A DNA stretch of 64,000 nt from Mesorhizobium temperatum (GCF_002284575.1 NZ_NPKJ01000019.1:124001-188000), one strand, 5' to 3'; numbered from the stretch's first letter, positions 1-9,123 are shown. Program-made: numbers and translations. The notes: generated by a model not told the origin, from the sequence alone.

Positions 1-816
1 ACTGCGGCCGGAAGTGCCGGCAAACGGCTGCGAGCAACGGGCTTCTGCGCCCCGCTCTGGAGTTCTGGAGCAAGTATGGCGAACCGCTCGAAGCAGCGGA
101 AATGCCGTTGAGACATGGATTCGATAGCCGACGGTCAGATCATCAGCTCTACGCCGGCGACGCTGTCGACCCCATCACCCGGGCGTGGAGCTTCATCTTT
201 GCGACGCGGATGCCACGAGCTTGCGGCGACGGCTGCTCGAGCGCGATCTCGAGGCCGCCATCTATGCATTGCCGTCGAACGTGCCCGACGAGGAAGTGCA
301 CTCGTTGCCGCTCGTTCGCGAGCAGATGGTGATGGCCGTCCATCTGACCCATCGGCTCGCCAACCAGCGCTGTGTGCGGGTGAAAGACATGAGCAATGAA
401 AGCTACATCCACCGCAACAACTGTGAATTCGCCGGTTATGCGGATGCCATTCTTGCCGAGAAGGGCGTGACCGTCAGCCCCGTTTACTGGAGCGATCGTG
501 ACGATTGGACACTCGCGATGACCACAGCCGGGCTTGGTTTCGGTTTCATGCCAGAGCATACCGAAAAACACCTTGGACTGGTGGCCTTGCCGATCACCGA
601 GCCGGAATTCTGGCGCGAGGTCGATCTCGTTACGGTGCGCGGCTGCAGGCATTCGCCGGCAGTTGGCGCGCTGGTGCGCGAGGCCACGCAAGAAAGTGGT
701 TCGGCGAGCGGGCGAAGGCGTTGTCCGCCGCCGAGCAGCCTTGTCGCGAGAAGCAACCTGCCTCGCATGCCCGGGCGGCGGCTCTCTGGCACATGTCCAC
801 CCTCACTTCTTTCTGA
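1..816 (+). pseudogene. LysR-type regulator, 5'-truncated by window and frameshifted
   Basis: The clearest part is the effector-binding domain read from about 170 to 690, with the hallmarks HPGVELHL near its start, a GLGFGFMPE loop and WREVDLVTVRG near its end. It closely resembles the intact LysR protein at 3369-4283 (shared NCE, DDW/EDW, GLG and WREV positions). Upstream of about 170 this frame meets a stop and LysR-like sequence is not continuous in any one frame. Downstream of about 690 the expected C-terminus (ARKWFGERAKAL) continues in another frame and stops at 816. The helix-turn-helix domain is not in the window. Two frame changes suggest a decaying gene, although sequencing error cannot be excluded for either one. 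Confidence 0.6.
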
Positions 817-1267
817 TCGTCGAGGTCACGGACTGAATGACCTCGGTCGCCATCTTGAACTGCGGCGCGCGGTCGGTAATTCCATGCCGCTTGGCGATCC
901 AGTCGAAATCGCTGTAGGCGGCATAAACTGAACCATCTGCGGCCTGGTAGACCAGCACGCGCACCGGCCAGTCGAGACCGGCTTGTGGATTGGACGTGAT
1001 GAAGGTCGTGCCGAGCGCCGGATTGCCGAACACCACCAGCCGCGACGGCCTGACATCATTGCCGGCATTCTGGCCAAGGCTTGCTTGGTCGATGACGCCA
1101 AAAAGCTTGATGCCCTTCTTGAGGACGTCCTTTTTGATGCGGGCAACTGTCTCCGCGATGGAATAGTCGCTCTTCACCGTGACAACGCCATCCGAAGCGG
1201 CAGCCGGGACGACGATCGCCATCAGCATGGCGGCGCCCGCAATCAAGGTTTTCAGGTAGGTGGTCAT
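803..1267 (-). CDS. Exported DUF302 domain protein
   Basis: The 154-residue product starts with a clear signal peptide (MTTYLKTLIAGAAMLMAIVV, cleavage after PAAAS) and continues with a DUF302 domain (SDYSIAETVARIKKDVLKKG, then PALGTTFI and the DWPVRVLVYQ strand). DUF302 proteins are small alpha/beta proteins of unknown function, often found near oxidative or sulfur-related genes. I chose the ATG at 1267 because an AAGGAGAC ribosome site lies just upstream; an earlier in-frame ATG at 1297 would hide the signal peptide. Its 3' end overlaps the tail of the broken LysR gene on the other strand. Confidence 0.85.
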   Translation of the reverse strand: MTTYLKTLIAGAAMLMAIVVPAAASDGVVTVKSDYSIAETVARIKKDVLKKGIKLFGVIDQASLGQNAGNDVRPSRLVVFGNPALGTTFITSNPQAGLDWPVRVLVYQAADGSVYAAYSDFDWIAKRHGITDRAPQFKMATEVIQSVTSTIRKK

Positions 1268-1376
1268 GTCAGTCTCCTTTGGTTTGGTGGGTTGCATTGA
1301 TTTTTGCTATTGCGTTGATATCCTTATTCATTCCCGCCAGAGATAAGTCGCCTTGCAGTCGACGAATTCCCGATCG

Positions 1377-2582
1377 TCAGGGGGTCGGCGACTTCAACGA
1401 CCGCGCGACCGCGATCGCGCCGGCGAGGACTGCGGCGAGCACAGCCACGCATGCGGTCCAGCCGATCCGGTCATAGATCTGTCCAATGACGAAGCTGCCG
1501 GCGAGCCCGCCTGCATAGTAGGAAGCAAGGTAGATGCCGCTTGCGGCGGCGCGGTCGCGCGAGGCGGTCCGGCTGACGTGTCCTGTCGCTATTGCCTGCG
1601 CCAGGAAGGTGCCAATGGCGACCAGCGCCATCCCGCCGAGAACGATGGGAAGGCGGCTCGTGAGCAGCAGAAGCAAACCCAGGATCGCCAGCGCAAGCGT
1701 TGCACCGGTTCCGATCCTTGGGCCGAGGCCCGCAGCGACACGCCCGGCGAGCGGCGTGGTCAGCATAGAAGGGAGGAAGACGAAATACACCAGTCCCAGC
1801 GCCATCGGCGACAGCGATAGCGGGGCGGCGACGAGCTGGAAGTTGACATAGGTGAAAGTGCCTATGAAGACGAAGAGGATCAGGAAACCGATCGCGAAAC
1901 AGGCGCGCAGCTCGGCGTTCTTCAGCGGGCTCTTCCAGGCCGCGCGGGCAGGCTCTCCGGTCGCGTCGGCGCGCATCATTGCGGATGTCTTCTGCAGCGT
2001 GAGCCAGACAAGAGCCGCGCCAATCAGATTGAGGGCGGCGAACGTCAGGAAATTAGTGGAGATGCCAAACGTATCGGCGACGGCGGCCGACATAAGCCGT
2101 CCGAAGAAGTTACTGGCAACATTGCCGGTCACATAGGCCGCAAGCGCACCTGTCGTCTGCCGCGCGGAAAAATGCTCGGCCAAGTAGGCCATCGTCAGTG
2201 TGAACGCGGTCGACATGCACAAGCCCTGGACGACACGCAGCAGGGCAAAGACGACGATGCTGTCTGTTTGTGACAGCAGCGTAGTCGGTATCGCCAGCAC
2301 CGCAAGGCTGATCCAGATGCCGTTGCGGCGATCGAGATTCCTGCCAAAAAGCGCCACCCCAATGCCGGCCACAGCCATGCCGAAAGTGCTGGCATTCACA
2401 GCAAAGCCCATCGTGGCGCGGCTGACGCCGAACTTTACCACCAGCGAAGGCAGGATCGCCTGGGTGGCAAAGAGATCGACAAGTGTCAGGAAGGCGATCA
2501 CAGCGATGATGCCGAAGCGCCAGCTGCCCGCGGCAGCGATGCGGAGCCGCGTCGAGGAAGTCTGTTCCGTCGTTGTCATCAT
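1377..2582 (-). CDS. MFS transporter
   Basis: A 401-residue integral membrane protein with about twelve hydrophobic helices and the fold of the major facilitator superfamily. The N-terminal half opens with FLTLVDLFATQAILPSLVVKFGVS, the usual first helix and loop of drug/metabolite exporters, and has an RNLDRRNG loop between helices 2 and 3. The substrate cannot be told from the sequence. The start at 2582 follows an AAGGAG site; two methionines are adjacent. It lies between the DUF302 gene and an exported cupin gene on the same strand, so the three may be co-regulated by the neighbouring LysR protein, but that is inference. Confidence 0.85.
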   Translation of the reverse strand: MMTTTEQTSSTRLRIAAAGSWRFGIIAVIAFLTLVDLFATQAILPSLVVKFGVSRATMGFAVNASTFGMAVAGIGVALFGRNLDRRNGIWISLAVLAIPTTLLSQTDSIVVFALLRVVQGLCMSTAFTLTMAYLAEHFSARQTTGALAAYVTGNVASNFFGRLMSAAVADTFGISTNFLTFAALNLIGAALVWLTLQKTSAMMRADATGEPARAAWKSPLKNAELRACFAIGFLILFVFIGTFTYVNFQLVAAPLSLSPMALGLVYFVFLPSMLTTPLAGRVAAGLGPRIGTGATLALAILGLLLLLTSRLPIVLGGMALVAIGTFLAQAIATGHVSRTASRDRAAASGIYLASYYAGGLAGSFVIGQIYDRIGWTACVAVLAAVLAGAIAVARSLKSPTP

Positions 2583-2674
2583 AACGAGGCTCCTTGGCCA
2601 CACGTCCCCAGGTGATTACCTGAGGACGCGCTTTCAGTTGCTGATGCTAGGAAACGGTCACCGCAACGCGTGAC

Positions 2675-3175
2675 TCACATCGTGTGATCTTCGCGCATTT
2701 CCGGCGGCAGGATGTCGGCCGAATAGAGCACCGCCGGGACCTTGCCGTTGTTCTTCCACCAATGAGCGAGCTGGCCGAATTCGACGCTCACGTCGCCAGC
2801 CTGGTGGTCAATTCCCACCTTGCAGGTGCTGCGGTATTCGGTGATTGAGCCCTCCACCACGAGGATGTTGGCCGGACGAACGGTGTGCTCATGCCAGGGC
2901 ACGACACCCCCCGGCTGCACGACGAGTTTGCGCAGGCGCAGCATGTTACCTTTCCAGGCCTCGCCCTTCGGGCTCAGATCGATGGCCGAAAGGACATCGT
3001 CGGTAACGCCAACCGGCTTGCTGGGATGCTCCTGGATGTCGATGGTCGCGGCCTGGCCGGCTGGGCAGTCTCCTGCAAAAGCCGGTGCGACGGAAAACGC
3101 CGCGGTTGCGGAAAGAAGGCCGAGCGCCAGCGCCACGTTAAGTGGCGCGCAGAATGCGATTGCTTTGGAAGCCAT
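2675..3175 (-). CDS. Exported cupin domain protein
   Basis: The 166-residue product has a signal peptide (LGLLSATAAFSVAPAFAG) and a single cupin barrel. The metal-binding motif is visible as VPWHEHTVRPANILVVEG (two His and a later Glu position), followed by the second half around GQLAHWWKN. Periplasmic cupins of this type are unassigned enzymes or binding proteins. Start at 3175 is set by the AAAGGAG site in front of it; the longer in-frame form from 3226 has no such site. It precedes the MFS gene on the same strand, separated by about 90 bases. Confidence 0.85.
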   Translation of the reverse strand: MASKAIAFCAPLNVALALGLLSATAAFSVAPAFAGDCPAGQAATIDIQEHPSKPVGVTDDVLSAIDLSPKGEAWKGNMLRLRKLVVQPGGVVPWHEHTVRPANILVVEGSITEYRSTCKVGIDHQAGDVSVEFGQLAHWWKNNGKVPAVLYSADILPPEMREDHTM

Positions 3176-3368
3176 ATCTTGTTTCTCCTTTGTCGGTGCC
3201 CAAACGCGGGAGGCGGGGCATGACAAGGAGAGTGACGAGGTCCGGGAAGAAAGAGAAATGCTGCCTGGCTCTCAATTCGATACCTGAAAACTATAGTAAT
3301 CCACTCGTGCCGACACATAGGAGGTGCATGAAAGCATGTCGCGAGAATGGAAACTCTTCGACTATGCT

Positions 3369-4283
3369 TCAGGCCGCTGTCTTGCGGGTTGCCAAAGGTA
3401 TGGCACTCTCCGGCCAGCCATGCGCCTTCACGCTGTTTACGAAGGCCAATGCCGCGGGTGAGAACCGACGTCCCGCCACAACGACGAGGGATACCTCCCG
3501 CCAGACTTCGGGGTCGATGACGGGCCGGACCTGCAAGCCCGGGATCACCGCGCTGAACTCCGGGATGAAGCAGATTCCGAGCCCTCCGGAAACCAGGTTC
3601 TGGATCCAGTCCTCGCGCTCGCTGGCGTAGGAGATCCTAAGCTTCACACCCCGATCGTTGCACAGGCCGGCAAGATGATCGCGATACTCGCAGTTGAGAC
3701 GCCTGAGATAGTTTTCACCGTTGAGTTCGGAAATGGAGACATTGTCGTTGCGGGCCAATCTATGGCCGTTGGGAAATGCCAGGACGAAGCGCTCGCGATA
3801 AAGCGGCGTCACTTCGAAGCGTTCCGGAAAGCTGTCGCTGGATGCCATAATGGCGACGTCGATCTCGCCTGATTCGAGCAGTTGGGAAAGCGATGCCGGC
3901 ACGCCCTCTACCAGTTGAAGCTGGATTCCCCGCTGACGTCTGTTGAAGTCGGCCAGCAGCCCGGTGAACCGGCGCGGACCGATGGTGCACATGACACCAA
4001 CCTTGAGGTTCGCATTTTCCAGACAGAGAAACCTTGATGCCTCTTGGCGAACGCCGGTCAGTTCGTCGAGGATCTGCTGGAAACGGGGTCGCAGCAGAGC
4101 GCCTAGATCCGTGAGATGGGTGAGGTTTCGCTCGCGGCGAAAAAGCAAGCCGCCGACCTCTTCCTCAAGCTGCTGAATTGCTCGCGACAGCGCCGGTTGA
4201 GTGACATTGCATTTTTCGCCAGCGCGCGTGAAATTCCGTGTCTCGCAGACAGCAAGAAAATAGCGGATGTGATGAATGTCCAT
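3369..4283 (-). CDS. LysR-family transcriptional regulator
   Basis: A full-length 304-residue LysR regulator: N-terminal winged helix-turn-helix (residues 1-60, MDIHHIRYFLAVCETRNFTRAGEKCNVTQPAL split as usual), linker helix, then the periplasmic-binding-like effector domain. Features such as MCTIGPRRF, EGVPASLSQLL and GGLGICFIPE match the subgroup to which the broken LysR gene at the left edge belongs. It sits upstream of the cupin and MFS genes on the same strand, and may control them. The effector is unknown. Confidence 0.9.
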   Translation of the reverse strand: MDIHHIRYFLAVCETRNFTRAGEKCNVTQPALSRAIQQLEEEVGGLLFRRERNLTHLTDLGALLRPRFQQILDELTGVRQEASRFLCLENANLKVGVMCTIGPRRFTGLLADFNRRQRGIQLQLVEGVPASLSQLLESGEIDVAIMASSDSFPERFEVTPLYRERFVLAFPNGHRLARNDNVSISELNGENYLRRLNCEYRDHLAGLCNDRGVKLRISYASEREDWIQNLVSGGLGICFIPEFSAVIPGLQVRPVIDPEVWREVSLVVVAGRRFSPAALAFVNSVKAHGWPESAIPLATRKTAA

Positions 4284-4454
4284 GCCGATTGTCCCCGAAC
4301 TGCATACGGTTCATATGCTGGCTTCGGAGCCTGCCGCAAAGCGTCCCGTCGTGCCAATGCGCTGCCGCTATAAAGTCGATAACGGCCCGTCATGATGCCT
4401 TCTGAGGTCAAGGTGCGGATCGCTTCGCTACGGCTAAAGCGTCGCTCAGGCTGA

Positions 4455-4492
4455 CCTAAAAACAATGATGGCGAGCATTTGCTCGCCATCAT
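4455..4492 (-). terminator. Rho-independent terminator after the small exported protein gene
   Basis: A perfect 13-base inverted repeat (ATGATGGCGAGCA with a two-base loop) at 4465-4492 is followed on the minus strand by a T-rich run. It lies 34 bases beyond the stop codon of the gene at 4526-4801 and upstream of the LysR gene. Confidence 0.8.
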
Positions 4493-4525
4493 GCTCTTAT
4501 TGCAGCGAAATAGGTCAAGCGGCGA

Positions 4526-4801
4526 TTAGCTGTTGCCGCCAAGCTGATGGACCTTGACGCAAAACTCGGCATACGGCTTGCTCATCGCCGCGTCGTTGCA
4601 TTCCTTCTTCATCGCGTTCCGCTTGTCCTTCGACATCGCATCCCAGGCTGCTTTGAACTCTGTATCTGACTTCATCGTCTTCATGCTCGCATCGGTGAAG
4701 AACGGCTGCATGTTGTAGGGTGAATCCAGTGCGCCGGCAAACGCCACGCCGCCGAGAACGGAAAGGGCAAAGGCGCCGAGGCAGATAGCTTTGATATTCA
4801 T
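4526..4801 (-). CDS. Small exported protein of unknown function
   Basis: A 91-residue product with a signal peptide (MNIKAICLGAFALSVLGGVAFAG) and a short mature part carrying two cysteines (KKECNDAAM and AEFCVKV) that could form a disulfide. I do not recognise a family with certainty; the cysteine spacing and charged helix (AMSKDKRNAMKKEC) recall PsiF-repeat-type periplasmic proteins, which is only a suggestion. The ATG at 4801 follows AAGGACA and gives a clean signal peptide; the longer frame to 4867 has no ribosome site. Remnants of two further copies lie upstream (4868-5160). Confidence 0.75.
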   Translation of the reverse strand: MNIKAICLGAFALSVLGGVAFAGALDSPYNMQPFFTDASMKTMKSDTEFKAAWDAMSKDKRNAMKKECNDAAMSKPYAEFCVKVHQLGGNS

Positions 4802-4867
4802 GCTATTGTCCTTCTCTGAGGGCTGGGCGATCGTCCCATCGACGGCCGCGGTAATGATCGGCAGCAA

Positions 4868-5160
4868 TCAAACAACCTGCGGTTCCTGCTTGCCGAGACG
4901 AAACTTTGCTGCAATCGACCGCCAACTTGCCAATGCCATCTGAGTATGGAGTTTATGCCGGTTCTGCATCCCGCGGATGCCTGGCGGCAGAACCGCCAGT
5001 TGGCACCACGCAAAGCGAGCACGTTCGCGCAGAGTGCGGCATGACGCTTGCTCATTATCGGGTCGTTGCACGCGGATTTTTGCCTGCCTTGCGAAAACCT
5101 TCCGCCGCGCAGGCGATTGCAGCCAATGCAATCTGCCTATGGAGTTCATGCCACCTTGGC
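4868..5160 (-). pseudogene. Two decayed tandem copies of the small exported protein gene
   Basis: Reading the minus strand, about 5060-4985 encodes CNDPIMSKRHAALCANVLAL, which aligns position by position with CNDAAMSKPYAEFCVKVHQL of the intact neighbour. Two direct repeats near 5122-5156 and 4930-4963, about 193 bases apart, match each other and correspond to the MKSDTEFKAAWDA segment of the intact gene. The reading frames are broken and no signal peptide remains. The arrangement implies tandem duplication followed by decay of the two upstream copies. Confidence 0.55.
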
Positions 5161-5237
5161 ATTTCGCCAACAGGAGATGATACGGCAGTCTCTTCGTCAA
5201 ACGCCCTGGCTGGCGTTTTTGGGATGGAGACTGAAAG

Positions 5238-6104
5238 ATGCATGTCCAGACCGGAATCAGAACCGAAACCAACCAAGCAGTCGTTGCCGGCGCAAGGGCT
5301 GCTACCGAAAACCGGCAACTCCTCGACATTGTTCTGACAAACGACGCACGCGGCGCATTTGTCTGGGGCGTGCTCGACCGCTTGCTGGATGAGTCCGGCC
5401 TTTCCTTCGGCAACATCACCGCGTCCGGTTTCGGTGCGATGGAGGCGGCGGTTCTGGCCTATGGCCTGGCTCTGGGCAATCGGCGTGGCGCACGGACGGC
5501 GCTCACCAACTTCTGGCGACGCGTCAGTCACGTGTCGATGTTTCCAGCCGATTCAGCCAATCCGCTGAGATTGATTCTGGAACAGTCAATCGACATTGCG
5601 GAGATCCGCAGGAAAAGTTGCCCGGTGAAACTCAGCATCGTGGCTTCAAACGCCCGCACCGACGCGGTGAAGATCTTCGCCAGCGATCAATTGTCGATCG
5701 ACGCGATCGTGGCGGCGGCCACAATCCCATTCCTCTTCCCGGCCGTGGAGATCGACGGCGACACCTATTGGGGCGACGGCGACCTTTCGGGTTTACCACC
5801 GGCCCAGCCGGCTGATGCCGGCCATCGGCTGATCATCGCCGGCAAGCCCGCCATGTCCATGACACCGTGCGGGGCTTGCCGCCTCGCCGCCAATCATGCT
5901 GCAATGAAGCCCGCACAGATTCACACCGTCTTCGACGGTCGGCACCGGGCTGGAGCAGCGCTGTTAACGAGGCCCGGGACCGACTGGGGTGAGCTGACCG
6001 ACATGCGCGACAGAGGACGGCAACGAGCCGAGGATTGGCTTCTGGCCGATCATCTTTTTGTGGACGAACGCTCGGCCGTCGACAGCAAAAATCGATACAT
6101 CTAG
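5238..6104 (+). CDS. Patatin-like protein lacking catalytic serine
   Basis: The 288-residue protein aligns along its length with bacterial patatin-like phospholipases: the segments [55 protein letters not shown] and the C-terminal [17 protein letters not shown] are all recognisable. However, the glycine-rich oxyanion loop reads TNDARGAF, the nucleophile elbow GxSxG has become ASGFG with glycine where serine should be (residue 64), and the DGG motif is DGD. The length is preserved and there is no stop. It is either a pseudoenzyme or a gene drifting without selection. A strong terminator follows. Confidence 0.75.
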   Translation: MHVQTGIRTETNQAVVAGARAATENRQLLDIVLTNDARGAFVWGVLDRLLDESGLSFGNITASGFGAMEAAVLAYGLALGNRRGARTALTNFWRRVSHVSMFPADSANPLRLILEQSIDIAEIRRKSCPVKLSIVASNARTDAVKIFASDQLSIDAIVAAATIPFLFPAVEIDGDTYWGDGDLSGLPPAQPADAGHRLIIAGKPAMSMTPCGACRLAANHAAMKPAQIHTVFDGRHRAGAALLTRPGTDWGELTDMRDRGRQRAEDWLLADHLFVDERSAVDSKNRYI

Positions 6105-6149
6105 GCGCCTCCTCCCGCCTAGCCGCGCCTGCTCACGACCGCAGGCGCC

Positions 6150-6184
6150 AAGCCCTCCGGTTCCCCCGCCGGAGGGCTTTTTGC
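6150..6184 (+). terminator. Rho-independent terminator
   Basis: A GC-rich stem of 11 pairs (AGCCCTCCGG with its complement CCGGAGGGCT) ends in a run of five T. It closes the patatin-like gene and separates it from the bufferin operon. Confidence 0.85.
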
Positions 6185-6325
6185 TTGGGGCCCCTTCAAC
6201 ATAGTGACCACGTATCAAATCCATGCCGAGACAGCATTTCAGCTCGGCCGTCTGATCGGGGACACTGCTTGCAGACAGGCCGCAAGGTCAGTCTTTCCCT
6301 CGAAACGCAACCAGGAGACACGACC

Positions 6326-6595
6326 GTGATCAATACCAAAACCCTCATTAGATCGGCCCTCGCGGCTGCCACTTCGCTGGCCGCCACGGCCGCCCACAGC
6401 GGCCCCGCCGCCCAGCCCAACTTCGCCTTCGAGAAGTGCTACGGCGTCGTCAAAGCCGGCCAGAACGACTGCCAAACCGCAACACATTCATGTGCCGGCA
6501 CCGCGACCGCCGACAACCAGCCGGATTCCTGGCTTTACCTGCCTGCCGGCAGCTGCGCCAAAATCACCGGCGGCAGCGACAAGCCGAAAGCCTGA
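6326..6595 (+). CDS. bufA: Bufferin-type RiPP precursor (DUF2282)
   Basis: An 89-residue precursor with a signal peptide-like leader (residues 1-24) and a core holding four cysteines at 38, 49, 56 and 77 in the family contexts EKCYG, NDC, HSCAG and AGSC. DUF2282 proteins of this form are bufferins: the cysteines are modified by an MNIO (DUF692) enzyme and the product binds copper in the periplasm. Start is GTG at 6326, placed by CAGGAGAC just upstream; longer in-frame readings run back into the preceding terminator. It is followed directly by the MNIO, DUF2063 and DoxX genes, which fixes the assignment. Confidence 0.9.
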   Translation: MINTKTLIRSALAAATSLAATAAHSGPAAQPNFAFEKCYGVVKAGQNDCQTATHSCAGTATADNQPDSWLYLPAGSCAKITGGSDKPKA

Positions 6596-6639
6596 GCGAT
6601 CCAGACTTCGAGCCAACCCCTTTGGAATGGAGCAGACCG

Positions 6640-7671
6640 ATGTGCCGTGCGTTTCAACCCCTCGCGATCCCCGCAACCGCAGGTATCGGTCTTCGCTCTC
6701 CTCACATCAGCGAGATGCTGACCCGCAGGCCGTCCGCTGGCTGGCTCGAAGTGCATGCCGAGAACTATATGGGAGACGGCGCCGGCGTCGAGGCGCTGGA
6801 ACGGCTGCGCCAGATCTATCCGCTGTCGGTGCATGGCGTTGGCCTGTCGCTGGGCAGCGCACAGGGATTGGACCGCAATCATCTGGAGCGGCTGCGCAAG
6901 GTCTGCGAGCGCTTCCAACCAGATCTCGTCTCGGAGCATCTCGCCTGGAGCGTAGCCGACGGCGCCTATCTCAACGACCTGCTGCCGCTGCGCTACGATG
7001 AAGAGGCGCTGGTGATCGTCGCGCGCAATATCTCGACTGTCCAGGAAACGCTGAAGCGACGCGTCCTGATCGAAAATCTGTCCGCCTATGTCGCCTTTGC
7101 GGACTCATCGATGAACGAGGCGGAATTCCTGGCCGAACTCGTAGCGCGGACCGACTGTGGCCTGCTGCTCGACGTCAACAACGTCCAGGTCTCGGCGCAC
7201 AACCTCCAGTATGACGCGAAGACCTTTATCGACGCGCTGCCGGCCGAGGCCGTTGGCGAGATCCACCTTGCTGGCCATGCCACCAATCAGGTCGGGGCCG
7301 ACACAGTGCTCATCGACGATCATGGCTCGCGCGTGCCGCCGGTCGTTTGGACGCTATACCATCATGCCATAAGCCGGCTTGGACCGCGCCCCACCCTGAT
7401 CGAATGGGATACCGATGTCCCTATTCTCGATGTGCTGCTTGGCGAAGCCATGTGGGCCGACATGCTGTCCGCTTCGATCATGTTCAACCGCAAGCAGGCC
7501 GCGAGACAAGCTGCGACAGCCAAGCCCCGGCCGATATCCACGCTCCTTTCCTTCGAAAGTGACATGAGGAGCGGCATGCCCGTGCTTGCGGCATTTGCTG
7601 CCGCCAAGGCTGGACAGGCCATGCCTGCGGCGATGCCGCCAATAGAGGGAGGATACCATGCTGCCGCTTGA
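6640..7671 (+). CDS. bufB: MNIO (DUF692) RiPP-modifying enzyme
   Basis: A 343-residue DUF692 protein, a TIM barrel with a multinuclear iron centre that oxidises cysteines in bufferin-type precursors. Metal-binding stretches of the family are visible in order: EVHAENYMG, SVHGVGLSLG, SEHLAW, LIENLS, LLLDVNNVQV, EIHLAGHA, LIDDHG and LIEWDTD. I placed the start at the ATG at 6640, which has GGAG eight bases upstream and begins just before the conserved GIGLR; longer in-frame forms overlap the precursor gene. The last 50 residues are an alanine-rich tail without obvious function. It overlaps the next gene by 14 bases. Confidence 0.92.
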   Translation: MCRAFQPLAIPATAGIGLRSPHISEMLTRRPSAGWLEVHAENYMGDGAGVEALERLRQIYPLSVHGVGLSLGSAQGLDRNHLERLRKVCERFQPDLVSEHLAWSVADGAYLNDLLPLRYDEEALVIVARNISTVQETLKRRVLIENLSAYVAFADSSMNEAEFLAELVARTDCGLLLDVNNVQVSAHNLQYDAKTFIDALPAEAVGEIHLAGHATNQVGADTVLIDDHGSRVPPVVWTLYHHAISRLGPRPTLIEWDTDVPILDVLLGEAMWADMLSASIMFNRKQAARQAATAKPRPISTLLSFESDMRSGMPVLAAFAAAKAGQAMPAAMPPIEGGYHAAA

Positions 7672-8443
7672 ACACCTGCAGACCACCATGGCGCGATCGG
7701 TGCTGGCCATGGAACCAGCGGTCACCGCGAGAATGCTAACCGCCGGCAAGGCCGATCCATTGGCTCGCCTGCGTATCTACCAGAACAACACGCGCAGTTC
7801 TCTTACCGCTGTGCTGATGGCGGTCTTTCCAGTCACGGTTCGCCTAGTCGACGAGCGGTTCTTCCGTTTCGTGGCGAGCGAGTTCATTCGACGGCATCCG
7901 CCGATGGAGTCGCGGCTGGCGCGCTATGGCGCCGGCTTCCCGCGCTTCCTGAAGACCATCGACACGCTGTCAGACATGCCGGTCGTGGCCGAAACGGCGC
8001 GACTCGAATGGGCCATTGCCGAGGCGCTCGATGCGGCATCTCTGCCGCCCCGCGCCCTCGCGGAATATGACAACACCGATCTCGGACCTTCGCCCGATAT
8101 CCTGCTGCAGCCATCCCTGCGGCTGATCGTTTCGCGCTGGTCGATCCTGTCCGTGTGGACGGCGCATCAGCAGGAGACGGCAGTCGACCAGCAAAGCGCC
8201 TGGACAAGGCGCCCAGAACGCGTGGCGTTGTGGCGGGCCGGAGAGAGCGTCCGCCTGGTTCTTCTCGATCGCGCGAATTTTGCGTTCCGGCATTCCCTGA
8301 AGCACGGCTTCGGCCTGGAACACGCCACAACCCGCGCCTTCGCTCTCGATCCGGCGTTCGATCTCGTGTGCGCGCTCGTGCGTCTGTTCGATGACGGACT
8401 CGTTACGGACGCGCGGATTCCGGCGCACCCCCGCTCAAACTGA
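7658..8443 (+). CDS. bufC: DUF2063 partner protein of MNIO enzyme
   Basis: A 261-residue protein of the HvfC/BufC (DUF2063) family. The N-terminal DNA-binding-like domain is evident from RLRIYQNNTRSSLTAVLMAVFPVTVRLVDERFF and the following FRFVASEF segment; the C-terminal half (PSLRLIVSRW, then RANFAF) is the usual variable domain. In known bufferin operons this protein delivers the precursor to the MNIO enzyme. A GGAGG site precedes the ATG inside the end of bufB, so the two are translationally coupled. Confidence 0.9.
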   Translation: MLPLEHLQTTMARSVLAMEPAVTARMLTAGKADPLARLRIYQNNTRSSLTAVLMAVFPVTVRLVDERFFRFVASEFIRRHPPMESRLARYGAGFPRFLKTIDTLSDMPVVAETARLEWAIAEALDAASLPPRALAEYDNTDLGPSPDILLQPSLRLIVSRWSILSVWTAHQQETAVDQQSAWTRRPERVALWRAGESVRLVLLDRANFAFRHSLKHGFGLEHATTRAFALDPAFDLVCALVRLFDDGLVTDARIPAHPRSN

Positions 8444-8454
8444 TGGAGACAGTC

Positions 8455-8976
8455 ATGACCGCGATACCTGAATATTCCTCGTCCATCCCGGCCGGCCTTG
8501 TCGGCTTCTACAGGCGTATTATCAAACTACCCGAACGCATTCCGCTTTCGCTGGTCCAGCTCGCCTCCCGAATAGCGGTCGCACATGTCTTCTGGCAGTC
8601 CGCGCGGACGAAGCTGGCATCCTGGCCGGTAACGCTGCAGCTGTTCGCCAACGAATACAATCTGCCCTTCGTTGAACCTGCTATTGCGGCACCGCTGGCT
8701 ACCGCCGCCGAGATCACAGGCTCGGTGCTGCTTTTCCTCGGGCTGTTGTCGCGGTTAGGCGCGCTCGTGCTGCTCTGCGTCGTTTCGGTGATCCAGATCT
8801 TCGTTTTCCCGGAGAACTGGGCCGAGCACCTGCTGTGGGTGTCATTGCTTCTTCTCGTATTGACACGCGGCGCCGGTGTGATCTCGCTCGATCGTTTGGC
8901 TGATTGGGCTTTCACACGAAAGAGCCTGAAATCCTCGTCGGGGCGCGAGCACACGGCCAACGTCTTCCGCGCGTAA
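8455..8976 (+). CDS. bufD: DoxX-family membrane protein of bufferin operon
   Basis: About 173 residues with four hydrophobic helices (SLVQLASRIAVAHVFWQSARTK, the ITGSVLLFLGLLSRLGALVLL pair, and a last one around LLWVSLLLLVL), matching DoxX. Such proteins end many DUF692/DUF2063/DUF2282 operons and are presumed to serve electron transfer or membrane support of the pathway. A start at 8443 overlaps the bufC stop; I prefer ATG at 8455 because GGAG precedes it, but either is possible. Confidence 0.85.
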   Translation: MTAIPEYSSSIPAGLVGFYRRIIKLPERIPLSLVQLASRIAVAHVFWQSARTKLASWPVTLQLFANEYNLPFVEPAIAAPLATAAEITGSVLLFLGLLSRLGALVLLCVVSVIQIFVFPENWAEHLLWVSLLLLVLTRGAGVISLDRLADWAFTRKSLKSSSGREHTANVFRA

Positions 8977-9048
8977 TGGCAGCTCCCTGTCGCTGCCAGG
9001 CAGCTCGTCGTCAGAACAGAGCCCTTCAGCGAATTAAATGGGATCAAC

Positions 9049-9123
<75 letters not shown>

